A stretch of DNA of 8,080 nt from Candidatus Nealsonbacteria bacterium CG08_land_8_20_14_0_20_36_22 (GCA_002774555.1 PEYC01000031.1:1-8080); one strand, 5' to 3'; shown: positions 1 to 6,049, counted from the stretch's first letter. Notes: a model not told the origin generated them from the letters alone. Made by a program: numbers and translations.

Positions 1-264
1 ACCAGCCATTAGTTTATAAAGAGCGCTTTCTGAAATTCCTGTTGCAATCCCGCCAATGGTATCCTGCATTTTATAAGTTGTTGACGTCTGGTCATCCCTG
101 CCGCCGGCATTAATATCGCTTGATATAATTTTATAATTCGTGCTTGTCATCCCTTGAGCTTTCACAATCAAATTCGGAAAAAAAAGAAAAACCGAAAGCC
201 ATAAAAAAAGCAAAAAAGAAATAGTGGCGACAGAAAAAACTTTTTTAAAAAAACCTCTTTTCAT
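1..264 (-). CDS. Exported protein, N-terminal 88 residues (cut by window edge)
   Basis: The frame is open from the ATG at 264 to the window edge, giving 88 residues of a longer protein. Residues 1-36 form a typical signal peptide: a basic start (MKRGFFKK), a long hydrophobic stretch rich in Phe and Leu, then a polar segment with a likely cleavage near VKAQG. The mature part starts with the motif STNYKIISSDINAGG and continues with a Thr/Ser/Gly-rich stretch. A closely similar motif opens the mature part of the upstream neighbour. Such openings are common in secreted or surface proteins of Patescibacteria (family knowledge). The ATG overlaps the upstream stop by one base (TAATG), so the gene is the third of a coupled operon. 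No Shine-Dalgarno is visible, and re-initiation by terminating ribosomes would explain that. The function is unknown; surface or fibre protein is an inference. Confidence 0.75.
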   Translation of the reverse strand, partial: MKRGFFKKVFSVATISFLLFLWLSVFLFFPNLIVKAQGMTSTNYKIISSDINAGGRDDQTSTTYKMQDTIGGIATGISESALYKLMAG

Positions 265-566
265 TATTTCAAAGATAAGCGCTTTTTAAGGACAAGATAA
301 TAAACAAAAACTAAAATTAGTAATGCTAAAGCGCTGCCAAACATTATTTCCCAAACAGATATTTTATGAGTAAAAATAACAATTGGTCCCTCTGGCAAAT
401 TCTGATCTGTTTTTGAAAAATCCCTCATTTCTCCGATTGCTCCCATATTAATTTCATCCGACTCAAGCCGGTAATTCTGGCTTTCCATCACATCAGCGTC
501 AACTGAATAAGCGCCGAGCAAACAACAAAGTATTATTACAATTAAATATTTTTGGGTTGACATCAA
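264..566 (-). CDS. Small exported membrane-anchored protein (100 aa), unknown function
   Basis: I do not recognise a named family. The N-terminus (residues 1-25) is a signal peptide with core YLIVIILCCLLGAYS and a plausible cleavage after VDA. A short extracytoplasmic part follows, opening with the motif ESQNYRLESDEINMG, which resembles the start of the mature part of the next gene. Residues about 69-93 form a hydrophobic helix (FGSALALLILVFVYYLVL), followed by a basic tail KKRLSLK, so the protein is probably anchored by its C-terminus facing the cytoplasm. The cysteine pair in the signal peptide is not preceded by a good lipobox. Two adjacent Met codons (566 and 563) give a 4-nt or 1-nt overlap with the upstream stop, so the exact start is open. 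The stop overlaps the next ATG by one base. Confidence 0.8.
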   Translation of the reverse strand: MMSTQKYLIVIILCCLLGAYSVDADVMESQNYRLESDEINMGAIGEMRDFSKTDQNLPEGPIVIFTHKISVWEIMFGSALALLILVFVYYLVLKKRLSLK

Positions 567-1402
567 TTTTTTATCGGCACTAAGATATAAAGATATCTAT
601 CTCCTTCTCCTGTCTTAAAAACCGGGGTAATAATTCCTGAGGTCTTGTCTGTCAGCTCCACTTTCACTTCATCGGAAAAACTTTCTTTTATTTTTACTTT
701 TATTTCTTCATCTTTCTCGGTTGAAGGAATTACCACCAAGCCCTCTTTGGCCGGCTCGGGCTTAGACGGTCTAAGCCAATTCAAAACAAATTCTTTATAT
801 CCTTCTCTGCCGTTCTGCCAAACAAATTTTACATTCTTCTCAATTATTTTTACTACAGGATTCTGAATAATCCATTTGAAATAATTTTTAAAGACACCGG
901 CTGTATCATAAACGGCAGCAGAATAAATTTCATCTTCTGATATTTTTGATTCTGCAACCAACATCACGTTTGCAACGTCATCTGTTACGGTCTTCAAAGA
1001 ATCCTTACCCAATAATCCAACGGCAGCAATCATCAAAACCAAAACCATTGCCAAGGCAAATCCAAAATGAAAATTTGGTTTTTGAAAATATGTTTGAAAA
1101 AACTCGCTAACCACATTGCCAACCGGAAGATTTTTCGGAGGAAAAACCTCTTTTCTTATTGCCTTAACCTCCCTCAGTTTCTTGAGCTTTTTTCCGTTAT
1201 TTTTAATATTATTTTTATAATTTTCGGCGCTCGCCATATATGTATCCAGCCATTCTTTTTTTGTCACCCAGTTTCTGCCAAATTTCACTGCTTTCAATTT
1301 TCCCTGTCTGGCGCGCAAACTCAAATACTCCTGCGAGTGCTCGCAGAATTTTACTGCTTCCTGAAGAGATATAAATTTGCCTTCTTTTTCTATTCTTGAC
1401 AT
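563..1402 (-). CDS. Membrane-anchored helix-turn-helix (excisionase/MerR-like) protein
   Basis: Residues 10-57 look like a small DNA-binding winged helix of the excisionase/MerR-like type: FISLQEAVKFC, then a second helix and the wing-like KAVKFGRNWVTKKEWLDTYM. A very basic linker (residues 60-90, many Lys) leads to one transmembrane helix at about 111-132 (FHFGFALAMVLVLMIAAVGLL). The rest (133-279) would lie outside the membrane and ends in a beta-rich segment IITPVFKTGEGDRYLYILVP. HTH-plus-one-helix proteins heading operons of exported proteins are common in Parcubacteria (family knowledge). DNA binding by a membrane protein, perhaps as a surface-sensing regulator, is inference; the HTH may equally be a structural relic. 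A consensus promoter sits just upstream, leaving a leader of only about 8 nt before the ATG. The stop (TGA) overlaps the next gene's ATG. Confidence 0.8.
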   Translation of the reverse strand: MSRIEKEGKFISLQEAVKFCEHSQEYLSLRARQGKLKAVKFGRNWVTKKEWLDTYMASAENYKNNIKNNGKKLKKLREVKAIRKEVFPPKNLPVGNVVSEFFQTYFQKPNFHFGFALAMVLVLMIAAVGLLGKDSLKTVTDDVANVMLVAESKISEDEIYSAAVYDTAGVFKNYFKWIIQNPVVKIIEKNVKFVWQNGREGYKEFVLNWLRPSKPEPAKEGLVVIPSTEKDEEIKVKIKESFSDEVKVELTDKTSGIITPVFKTGEGDRYLYILVPIKN

Positions 1403-1416
1403 ATCTTTATTACTTT

Positions 1417-1445
1417 ATTATCGCTAAGCTAAAAACCCCTGTCAA
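1417..1445 (-). promoter_or_regulatory. Promoter of the HTH/exported-protein operon
   Basis: On the minus strand TTGACA (1445-1440), 17 nt and GATAAT (1422-1417) give a near-perfect sigma-70 type promoter. The start point would fall near 1410, only about 8 nt ahead of the ATG at 1402, so the leader is too short for a normal Shine-Dalgarno. The -35 box includes the loop of the hairpin at 1434-1453. Confidence 0.75.
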
Positions 1446-1453
1446 CAGGGGTT
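1434..1453 (-). terminator. Intrinsic terminator downstream of rodA
   Basis: An 8-bp perfect stem (AACCCCTG against CAGGGGTT) with a 4-nt loop is followed on the minus strand by a run of five T, starting inside the stem. It lies about 80 nt after the rodA stop and before the next promoter's -10 box, so it should end the EndoQ-ligA-rodA transcript. Confidence 0.65.
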
Positions 1454-1455
1454 AT

Positions 1456-1464
1456 TGTGGATAA
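1456..1464 (-). promoter_or_regulatory. Perfect DnaA-box 9-mer
   Basis: TTATCCACA on the minus strand is the consensus DnaA box. It sits 10 bp upstream of the -35 box of the HTH operon and is followed, 11 bp (one helical turn) away, by a related TTATCCGATA site at 1475-1466. A single box does not make an origin; regulation by DnaA, or chance, are the alternatives. Confidence 0.4.
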
Positions 1465-1465
1465 C

Positions 1466-1475
1466 TATCGGATAA
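1466..1475 (-). repeat. TTATCCGATA site, copy 1
   Basis: This 10-mer recurs exactly at 2637-2646 (plus strand) and 2678-2687 (minus strand), so the three copies flank rodA on both sides. The role is unknown; an operator or DnaA-like site is possible. Confidence 0.45.
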
Positions 1476-1495
1476 CAAATATGGCTTATTTAACC

Positions 1496-1528
1496 CCTTC
1501 CCTATCTCATTTTTACCGATAGGGGAGG
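1496..1528. other. Hairpin immediately after rodA
   Basis: An 11-position stem, CCTTCCCTATC (1496-1506) against GATAGGGGAGG (1518-1528), encloses an 11-nt loop and starts 5 bp beyond the rodA stop. One pair is G·T read on the plus strand and a mismatch on the minus strand. No clear T-run follows on the minus strand, so it may be an mRNA 3'-end stabiliser working with the terminator at 1434-1453. Confidence 0.4.
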
Positions 1529-1533
1529 AATTT

Positions 1534-2616
1534 CTAATGAACTCGAATACTTTGTAAAATACCGATTCCAAGTAAAACAGCAATTAAATTACTTCCTCCG
1601 TAACTAATCAAGGGTAAAGATATGCCGATGACCGGCAAAATACCTAAATTCATCCCAATATGGATAAAAATTTGAGCCACTAAAAAAATAGTCAAACCAG
1701 AGGCAAAAAGTCGCGGGAAATTTGAAGCGCTAAACATTGCCACTCTCATAATCCGCCAGACCAAGGCCCCAAACAAAAACAGCAATAATATTACTCCCAT
1801 TAAGCCGAATTCCTCGGCAATAGACGCGAAAATAAAATCAGTCTGGGGTTCTGTTAAAAATCCGTACTGGGATTGAGAACCCTTTCCAATGCCTTTACCC
1901 CAAAAACCGCCAGAACCAATAGCGATTTTTGCTTGATTTTGGCTCCAGTTTATCCCAAGGGGCTCAAATTGAGGCGCTAAAAAGCTTATAACTCGCTTCT
2001 TTTGATAATCCTTTAAAACGAATTGCCAGCTTAAAATTAAAACCAAAATTCCGCATAAAGTTAAGATAAAAAAATGCCGCAACTTAATGCCCGAGAGCAC
2101 CAAAATTCCAACCCATAAAACAATTAAAATTAAAGCCGAACCCAAGTTCGGCTGTCCCCAGATTAAAATAAACGGGACTAAAACATATAAACCGGATAGC
2201 AAGATATGAGATAATTTATACATCTCAATATGCCTCATTGAGAAGAATTTCGCTAATAATATAGTTAAAACAAGAGTAGTTATTCCTATCGGGTCAAAAA
2301 ATAGAGGTCCTATTTTATACCAGCTTTTAATTCCCCTGATTTCCGGAACAAAAAAGAAAAGACCAATTAAAGCTATAATACAAATAAGATAAAGGGTTAA
2401 AATAAAATAAGGGTTTTCCCTAAACCCGTGCCAGTCAAAAAAACTGACCAAAAAGAGCAAAATAATTCCTATTCCCGCAAAAATTAATTGTTTTTTAAAG
2501 TTCAAAAAATCGGCCTTGCCCAAAGAAATACTATAAATGGATATTAAACCAACGCCAATAAGTAATAAAACAGAAACAAGCAATATCCAATCAAATTTTT
2601 TAAAATATTGAAACAT
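1534..2616 (-). CDS. rodA: Rod-shape-determining peptidoglycan glycosyltransferase RodA (SEDS family)
   Basis: SEDS-family integral membrane protein (360 aa, usual RodA length) that polymerises lipid II into glycan strands with a partner class B penicillin-binding protein. About ten hydrophobic helices are visible. RodA/FtsW landmarks in order: GIKSWYKIGP (Trp99), QPNLGSA near 155-161 (PDLGTA in most relatives), IAIGSGGFWGKGIGKGSQSQ (231-250), TDFIFASIAEEFG with the key Asp260, and GILPVIGISLPLISYGG (325-341). The GSGG/GKG and GSQSQ segments favour RodA over FtsW. One oddity: the usual P-[SA]-E motif after the Trp region reads DPIG (108-111), so the conserved Glu is Gly. No PBP or mreB gene lies in the window. 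It follows ligA after 60 bp and probably shares its transcript. The ATG at 2616 has no close Shine-Dalgarno. Confidence 0.93.
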   Translation of the reverse strand: MFQYFKKFDWILLVSVLLLIGVGLISIYSISLGKADFLNFKKQLIFAGIGIILLFLVSFFDWHGFRENPYFILTLYLICIIALIGLFFFVPEIRGIKSWYKIGPLFFDPIGITTLVLTILLAKFFSMRHIEMYKLSHILLSGLYVLVPFILIWGQPNLGSALILIVLWVGILVLSGIKLRHFFILTLCGILVLILSWQFVLKDYQKKRVISFLAPQFEPLGINWSQNQAKIAIGSGGFWGKGIGKGSQSQYGFLTEPQTDFIFASIAEEFGLMGVILLLFLFGALVWRIMRVAMFSASNFPRLFASGLTIFLVAQIFIHIGMNLGILPVIGISLPLISYGGSNLIAVLLGIGILQSIRVH

Positions 2617-2636
2617 TGTCTATAACCGATATACCT

Positions 2637-2687
2637 TTATCCGATATGATTTTAATCTATTTTATATTTATTTAATCTATCGGATAA
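2637..2687. repeat. Inverted TTATCCGATA repeats between ligA and rodA
   Basis: TTATCCGATA (2637-2646) and its reverse complement (2678-2687) form a perfect 10-bp inverted repeat around a 31-nt AT-rich spacer. The right copy overlaps the ligA stop codon and encodes its last residues. Between them the 10-mer TTTAATCTAT occurs twice exactly 20 bp apart (2651 and 2671), about two helical turns. It may be a protein-binding site ahead of rodA; no protein is known for it. Confidence 0.5.
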
Positions 2688-4653
2688 GCTTTAAAAATTC
2701 TTTTTCGTTTATGATTTTTACCCTTAATTTTCTGGCTTTTTCGTATTTTGAACCAGGGGTTGAACCAATAACAACATAATCCGTGTTTTTTGAGACAGAT
2801 TCTGAAATTTCCCCGCCCAATTCCCGGATTTTCTTTTTTGCTTCGTCTCTGGTCATAGATTCTAAACTGCCTGTTAAAACAAATTTTTTATTTCTTAATT
2901 TTTTATTCTTAATTCTTAATTCATAATTCATAATTCTAATTCTAATTCCTGTTTTTTCTAGTTTCTTTAATAATTCTAAATTCCGCTTCTGGCGGAACCA
3001 CTTATATATTGATTCCGCTACCACTGGCCCAATATCCATTACTTTCTCTAAATCCTCTATGCTGGATTTTTGGATTTTTTCTAAGGTGAGAAAATACTCT
3101 GCCAAATCAAGGGCTGTTTCTTCTCCCACATTTCTAATGCCCAAGGCATATATAAAACGAGCTAAGCTAATTTCTTTTTGAGCCTGAATCGCCTCAATTA
3201 AATTTCTGGCTGATTTTTCGGCAAATCTCTCCAGGGGCAAAAGATCGCTTTCTCTCAATTCAAATAAATCAGCTGAAGTTGAAACCAATCCTTCTGTTAT
3301 AAGATGGTCAATGATTTTGGGACCCAATCCCTCAATGTTAAAAGCCTTTTTGGAAATAAAATGACACAAAAATTCTCTCCTTCTGGCTCCGCAGTTTGAA
3401 TTAGAACATCGCCAAAGCGCTTCACCTTCTGGTCTAATTAATTTCCCTCCGCAAACCGGGCAGCTCCTGGGAAAATGAAATTCTTTTTCTTTACCTGTTC
3501 TTAATTCTGGCAAAACCCTGGAAATAGCTGGAATAACATCGCCGGCCCTCTCAATAATGACAGTATCTCCAATTTTCACGTCTAATTTTTTAATTTCATC
3601 TTCATTATGTAGGGTTGCCCGTGAAATAGTCACGCCGCCAGCCTCAACTGGTTTAAGGACGGCAACCGGCGTCACTGCTCCGGTCCGGCCAACCTGTAAT
3701 TTAATATCCAAAATTTGAGTAGTGGCTTGCTCCGGAGAAAATTTAAAAGCCCTAGCTCCTCGAGGGCTTTTCCCTACTATCCCAAGTTTTTGGAAAATAT
3801 TATTGTCATTAATATTAACAACAATTCCGTCAATTTGAAATGGCAGGGTTTCTCTTTTTTTGGTAATCTTCTGCCAATAATCTACTACCTCGGCTCTATT
3901 TTTGCAAATTATTCCTTCATCGGTTTTAAAACCTAATTCCTTTAAAATCCGATGTTTATCAGAATGTTTTTTTTGACCAAGCTCGCTCACTAAATCATAG
4001 GCCAAAAATTTCAGGGACCGAGAGCCAGCTAATTTCGGGTCTAATTGCCTGATGGAACCGGCAGCCAAATTCCTGGGATTGGCATAGGTTTTTTTAAACT
4101 TTTCAAAATCCTTTTTCTCCATATAAACCTCTCCTCTCACTTCAACTTCGCTCAGTGCAGGCGCCTCAGGAGCGAGTCGAAGGGGTATGCTTTCTATGGT
4201 TTTCAAATTCTGAGTAACATCCTCCCCTATTTTGCCGTCGCCGCGGGTAGAACCAACAATAAAAATTCCGTCTTCGTATATTAAACTAATGGCAAAACCA
4301 TCCACTTTTAACTCGCAAAAATATTCAAGGGTTTCATTTGGGACCAATCTTTTTAAATAATCCTCCCAAGACCGGAATTCATCTTCAGAAAAAATATCTT
4401 CAAGAGAAAGCATAGGAATTTTGTGTTTTATTTTCTCAAAACCCTGGCAGGGCTTGCCACTAACTCTTTGGGTGGGAGAATCCGGGGTAATAAATTCAGG
4501 ATACTGTTGTTCTAATTGATATAATTCATGCTTCAAAGAGTCCAAAGCGGCATCGGAAATCTCCTGCCTATTAAGAACATGGTAAAAATAACGGTGATGA
4601 TTGATGAGTTTTTTAAGTTTTTCAATCCGTTGTTTTGCCTCTTGTTTGGTCAT
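2677..4653 (-). CDS. ligA: NAD-dependent DNA ligase LigA
   Basis: Seals 3'-OH/5'-phosphate nicks with NAD+ as the AMP donor, for Okazaki fragment joining and repair in the cytoplasm. All domains are present in 658 aa (usual about 670). The NAD-binding domain Ia spans 1-65 (HRYFYHVLNRQEISDAALDSL). The adenylation domain has catalytic Lys116 in CELKVDG, STRGDGKIGEDVT and EVRGEVYM. The OB fold holds VGRTGAVTPVAVLKPV (321-336). The zinc finger uses Cys398, Cys401, Cys416 and Cys421. Helix-hairpin-helix motifs follow, then a C-terminal BRCT domain from about 586 (KFVLTGSLESMTRDEAKKKI). Two short segments look repeat-derived: APALSEVE (165-172) and the linker RIRIMNYELRIKNKK (571-585). Both sit in loops that vary in the family, so activity should be intact. 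The start ATG lies 5 nt after the upstream nuclease gene, without a Shine-Dalgarno, so translation is probably coupled. Confidence 0.97.
   Translation of the reverse strand: MTKQEAKQRIEKLKKLINHHRYFYHVLNRQEISDAALDSLKHELYQLEQQYPEFITPDSPTQRVSGKPCQGFEKIKHKIPMLSLEDIFSEDEFRSWEDYLKRLVPNETLEYFCELKVDGFAISLIYEDGIFIVGSTRGDGKIGEDVTQNLKTIESIPLRLAPEAPALSEVEVRGEVYMEKKDFEKFKKTYANPRNLAAGSIRQLDPKLAGSRSLKFLAYDLVSELGQKKHSDKHRILKELGFKTDEGIICKNRAEVVDYWQKITKKRETLPFQIDGIVVNINDNNIFQKLGIVGKSPRGARAFKFSPEQATTQILDIKLQVGRTGAVTPVAVLKPVEAGGVTISRATLHNEDEIKKLDVKIGDTVIIERAGDVIPAISRVLPELRTGKEKEFHFPRSCPVCGGKLIRPEGEALWRCSNSNCGARRREFLCHFISKKAFNIEGLGPKIIDHLITEGLVSTSADLFELRESDLLPLERFAEKSARNLIEAIQAQKEISLARFIYALGIRNVGEETALDLAEYFLTLEKIQKSSIEDLEKVMDIGPVVAESIYKWFRQKRNLELLKKLEKTGIRIRIMNYELRIKNKKLRNKKFVLTGSLESMTRDEAKKKIRELGGEISESVSKNTDYVVIGSTPGSKYEKARKLRVKIINEKEFLKLIR
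2904..2950. repeat. Degenerate 7-bp tandem repeat inside ligA
   Basis: Seven AATTC-containing units of 7,7,7,7,6,6,7 bp (TATTCTT, AATTCTT, AATTCAT twice, AATTCT twice, AATTCCT) lie in the linker between the helix-hairpin-helix and BRCT domains of LigA and encode residues of about RIRIMNYELRIKNKK. The reverse-strand pattern ATGAATTATGAATTAAGAAT resembles intergenic AT-rich repeats I recall from Parcubacteria genomes. The linker keeps the normal length, so it evolved into, or was replaced by, the repeat. Confidence 0.6.
4140..4182. repeat. REP-like palindromic element embedded in ligA
   Basis: CTTCAACTTCGCTC (4140-4153) and GAGCGAGTCGAAG (4170-4182) form an imperfect inverted repeat with one mismatch and one bulge. 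They enclose a second palindrome, AGGCGCCT (4159-4166). This matches the style of the short TTCGACTTCGCTCAG-type palindromes dispersed in many environmental bacterial genomes, whose translation typically reads PALSEVE. Here it is read in frame as APALSEVE (165-172) in a loop of the LigA adenylation domain. It is GC-richer than the gene around it. Confidence 0.7.
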
Positions 4654-4658
4654 TTTTA

Positions 4659-5912
4659 TTAAAATAATGTTTTTTGCTTTGCTCTTTCTTTCTGTTCTTT
4701 TTGAGAGAAAATTCTTATTTTGCCAAAAACGCCGTCGTATCCCGGCTCCACGCTCACCTTGCCTTCCCTTACCCTTACTATTGCCTCGGCAATTTCAGGC
4801 AAGGTAGCTGACTGCAAATTTTGAGAGGAAACGTTTAATAAAACCTCAAATTCTGTGTTAAATTTTTTAATTAAATTCTGATATTCGGCAATTACTTTTT
4901 TTGTAGCAACTGTTTGACTTGTTGCTTCGGCAATTATTTCTCCCAGAGGAATCAAACTTTTGAAAGGGGTCGCGCCAACGGGCCTAAAACCGTCTTCCCT
5001 GTCTGCCAATTCCTCAACCCTGCTTAAAACGCCAATGGTTAATGGTTTGCCGCAGTTTGGACAAATGTTATTATATTTTTTTGACTCTTGGGGAGACAAT
5101 CTTAATTCGCAAGCCCGGTGGCCGTCGTAATGATATTTTCCTTCTTCGGGAAAAAATTCAATTGTGTAAAGAAATTTTTGAGGGTCTTTTGACTTTATTG
5201 CCTCAACAATTGCTGGATAGCTAATTTCCGTGTCAAAAACATTGGCCTCCCTGCCCAACTTCTGCGGGCTATGCGCGTCTGAATTGCTTATCAAAGTAAT
5301 TTTATCCAAAGCTGACAATCTCCAATTCATTGCTGGATCCGAACTAAGCCCTGTTTCGCCTGCATAAATGTATTTAGTATAATCTTCAAAACATTCTTCC
5401 AAAGAATCAAATCCTGATTTTGAACCGAACACAGAAAACCATGGCGTCCAAATATGAGCCGGAACAATCAAACAATCCTGGGAAATACCTAAAACAATTT
5501 TTGCCAATTCTCTGGCATCAAGCCCTAAAATAGGCCTGCCATCAGACCTCAAGTTACCAACCCATCCAAGACGGGTATTTATCTCCTCACAAGTTTTGAA
5601 AGAAGGAGAAAAAACTACAATATGGATTTTCCTTACCCTGTTATTTTTTGAATAAATACAACTAATTTCAACGGTTAAAATAAAACGAGTTTCGGAATTT
5701 GCCCCGTCATTTTTTAATCTGTAAAGTCCTGGTTCTGCCGGTTCAAGTTTTTCTTTTAAATTTTTCAGCCATTCAGAATGAGTAAAGTCACCCGTACCTA
5801 AAACCTTGATTCCTTTAATTCTCGCCCACTTGTCTAAATGTTCAATATCCATATCCTTACTGGTGGCGCGAGAATATTTTGAATGAATATGAAAATCAGC
5901 GATAAACTTCAT
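4659..5912 (-). CDS. Endonuclease Q-like PHP-domain protein
   Basis: Resembles endonuclease Q (EndoQ), a PHP-family nuclease known from Thermococcales and some bacteria that nicks DNA 5' of deaminated bases (uracil, hypoxanthine, xanthine) and abasic sites. Length (417 aa) fits. PHP metal ligands are visible in order: DFHIHS (Asp6, His8, His10), GTGDFTH (Asp42, His45), TVEIS (Glu82), KIHIVVF (His97), PAHIWTPW (His153) and NSDAHS (Asp212, His214). A zinc-ribbon-like part follows with Cys268, Cys284 and Cys287, plus nearby His residues 261 and 265. A helical C-terminal region ends in QKTLF, which fits the bacterial sliding-clamp pentapeptide Q-x-[ST]-L-F. It is first in an operon with ligA (5-nt gap), which fits nick-and-seal repair. 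A less specific PHP phosphoesterase cannot be excluded. The ATG at 5912 comes immediately before the complete PHP motif I. Confidence 0.85.
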   Translation of the reverse strand: MKFIADFHIHSKYSRATSKDMDIEHLDKWARIKGIKVLGTGDFTHSEWLKNLKEKLEPAEPGLYRLKNDGANSETRFILTVEISCIYSKNNRVRKIHIVVFSPSFKTCEEINTRLGWVGNLRSDGRPILGLDARELAKIVLGISQDCLIVPAHIWTPWFSVFGSKSGFDSLEECFEDYTKYIYAGETGLSSDPAMNWRLSALDKITLISNSDAHSPQKLGREANVFDTEISYPAIVEAIKSKDPQKFLYTIEFFPEEGKYHYDGHRACELRLSPQESKKYNNICPNCGKPLTIGVLSRVEELADREDGFRPVGATPFKSLIPLGEIIAEATSQTVATKKVIAEYQNLIKKFNTEFEVLLNVSSQNLQSATLPEIAEAIVRVREGKVSVEPGYDGVFGKIRIFSQKEQKERAKQKTLF

Positions 5913-5918
5913 AATTTT

Positions 5919-5948
5919 ATTTTACCACTTTTTCTACGAGGTTGACAG
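5919..5948 (-). promoter_or_regulatory. Possible weak promoter of the EndoQ-ligA operon
   Basis: On the minus strand CTGTCA (5948-5943), 18 nt and TAAAAT (5924-5919) would start transcription within a few bases of the ATG at 5912, giving an almost leaderless mRNA. Its -35 shares base pairs with the opposing TTGACA box of the plus-strand promoter. Confidence 0.3.
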
Positions 5949-5969
5949 GGTAGTTTGGATTCTTATAAT
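5942..5969 (+). promoter_or_regulatory. Consensus promoter of the 43-aa acidic protein gene
   Basis: TTGACA (5942-5947), 16 nt, TATAAT (5964-5969): both boxes match the sigma-70 consensus fully. The start point would be near 5976, leaving a leader of about 75 nt to the ATG at 6050. The -10 region is part of a direct repeat, CTTATAATG at 5962-5970 and 5974-5982, so a second -10 lies 12 bp downstream. Confidence 0.75.
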
Positions 5970-6049
5970 GAAGCTTATAATGTGGAAAAAATAAAATATA
6001 CCCATCAAAAGGTCGAAAGAAAATAAAATTAAATTTATTAAAAATTATA

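Noticed and set aside
264..566. Lipoprotein signal in the 100-aa exported protein
   Set aside because: The Cys pair is preceded by Leu, not Gly/Ala/Ser, so a lipobox is not satisfied. A signal peptidase I site after VDA fits better.
645..866. Plus-strand frames opposite the minus-strand genes (also around 1067-1399, 3715-3936, 4045-4284, 4601-4807, 5042-5224 and 6987-7184)
   Set aside because: Each lies antisense to a well-supported gene, has low-complexity or unlikely composition, and has no promoter or start context. The 4045-4284 frame is of use only because it shows the palindrome's typical opposite-strand translation.
1434..1530. Replication origin
   Set aside because: Only one perfect DnaA box and two related sites, with no dnaA or dnaN nearby and no extended unwinding element that stands out from the AT-rich background.
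2904..2950. CRISPR array
   Set aside because: Units are 6-7 bp, adjacent and without spacers. No repeat-spacer pattern occurs anywhere in the window.
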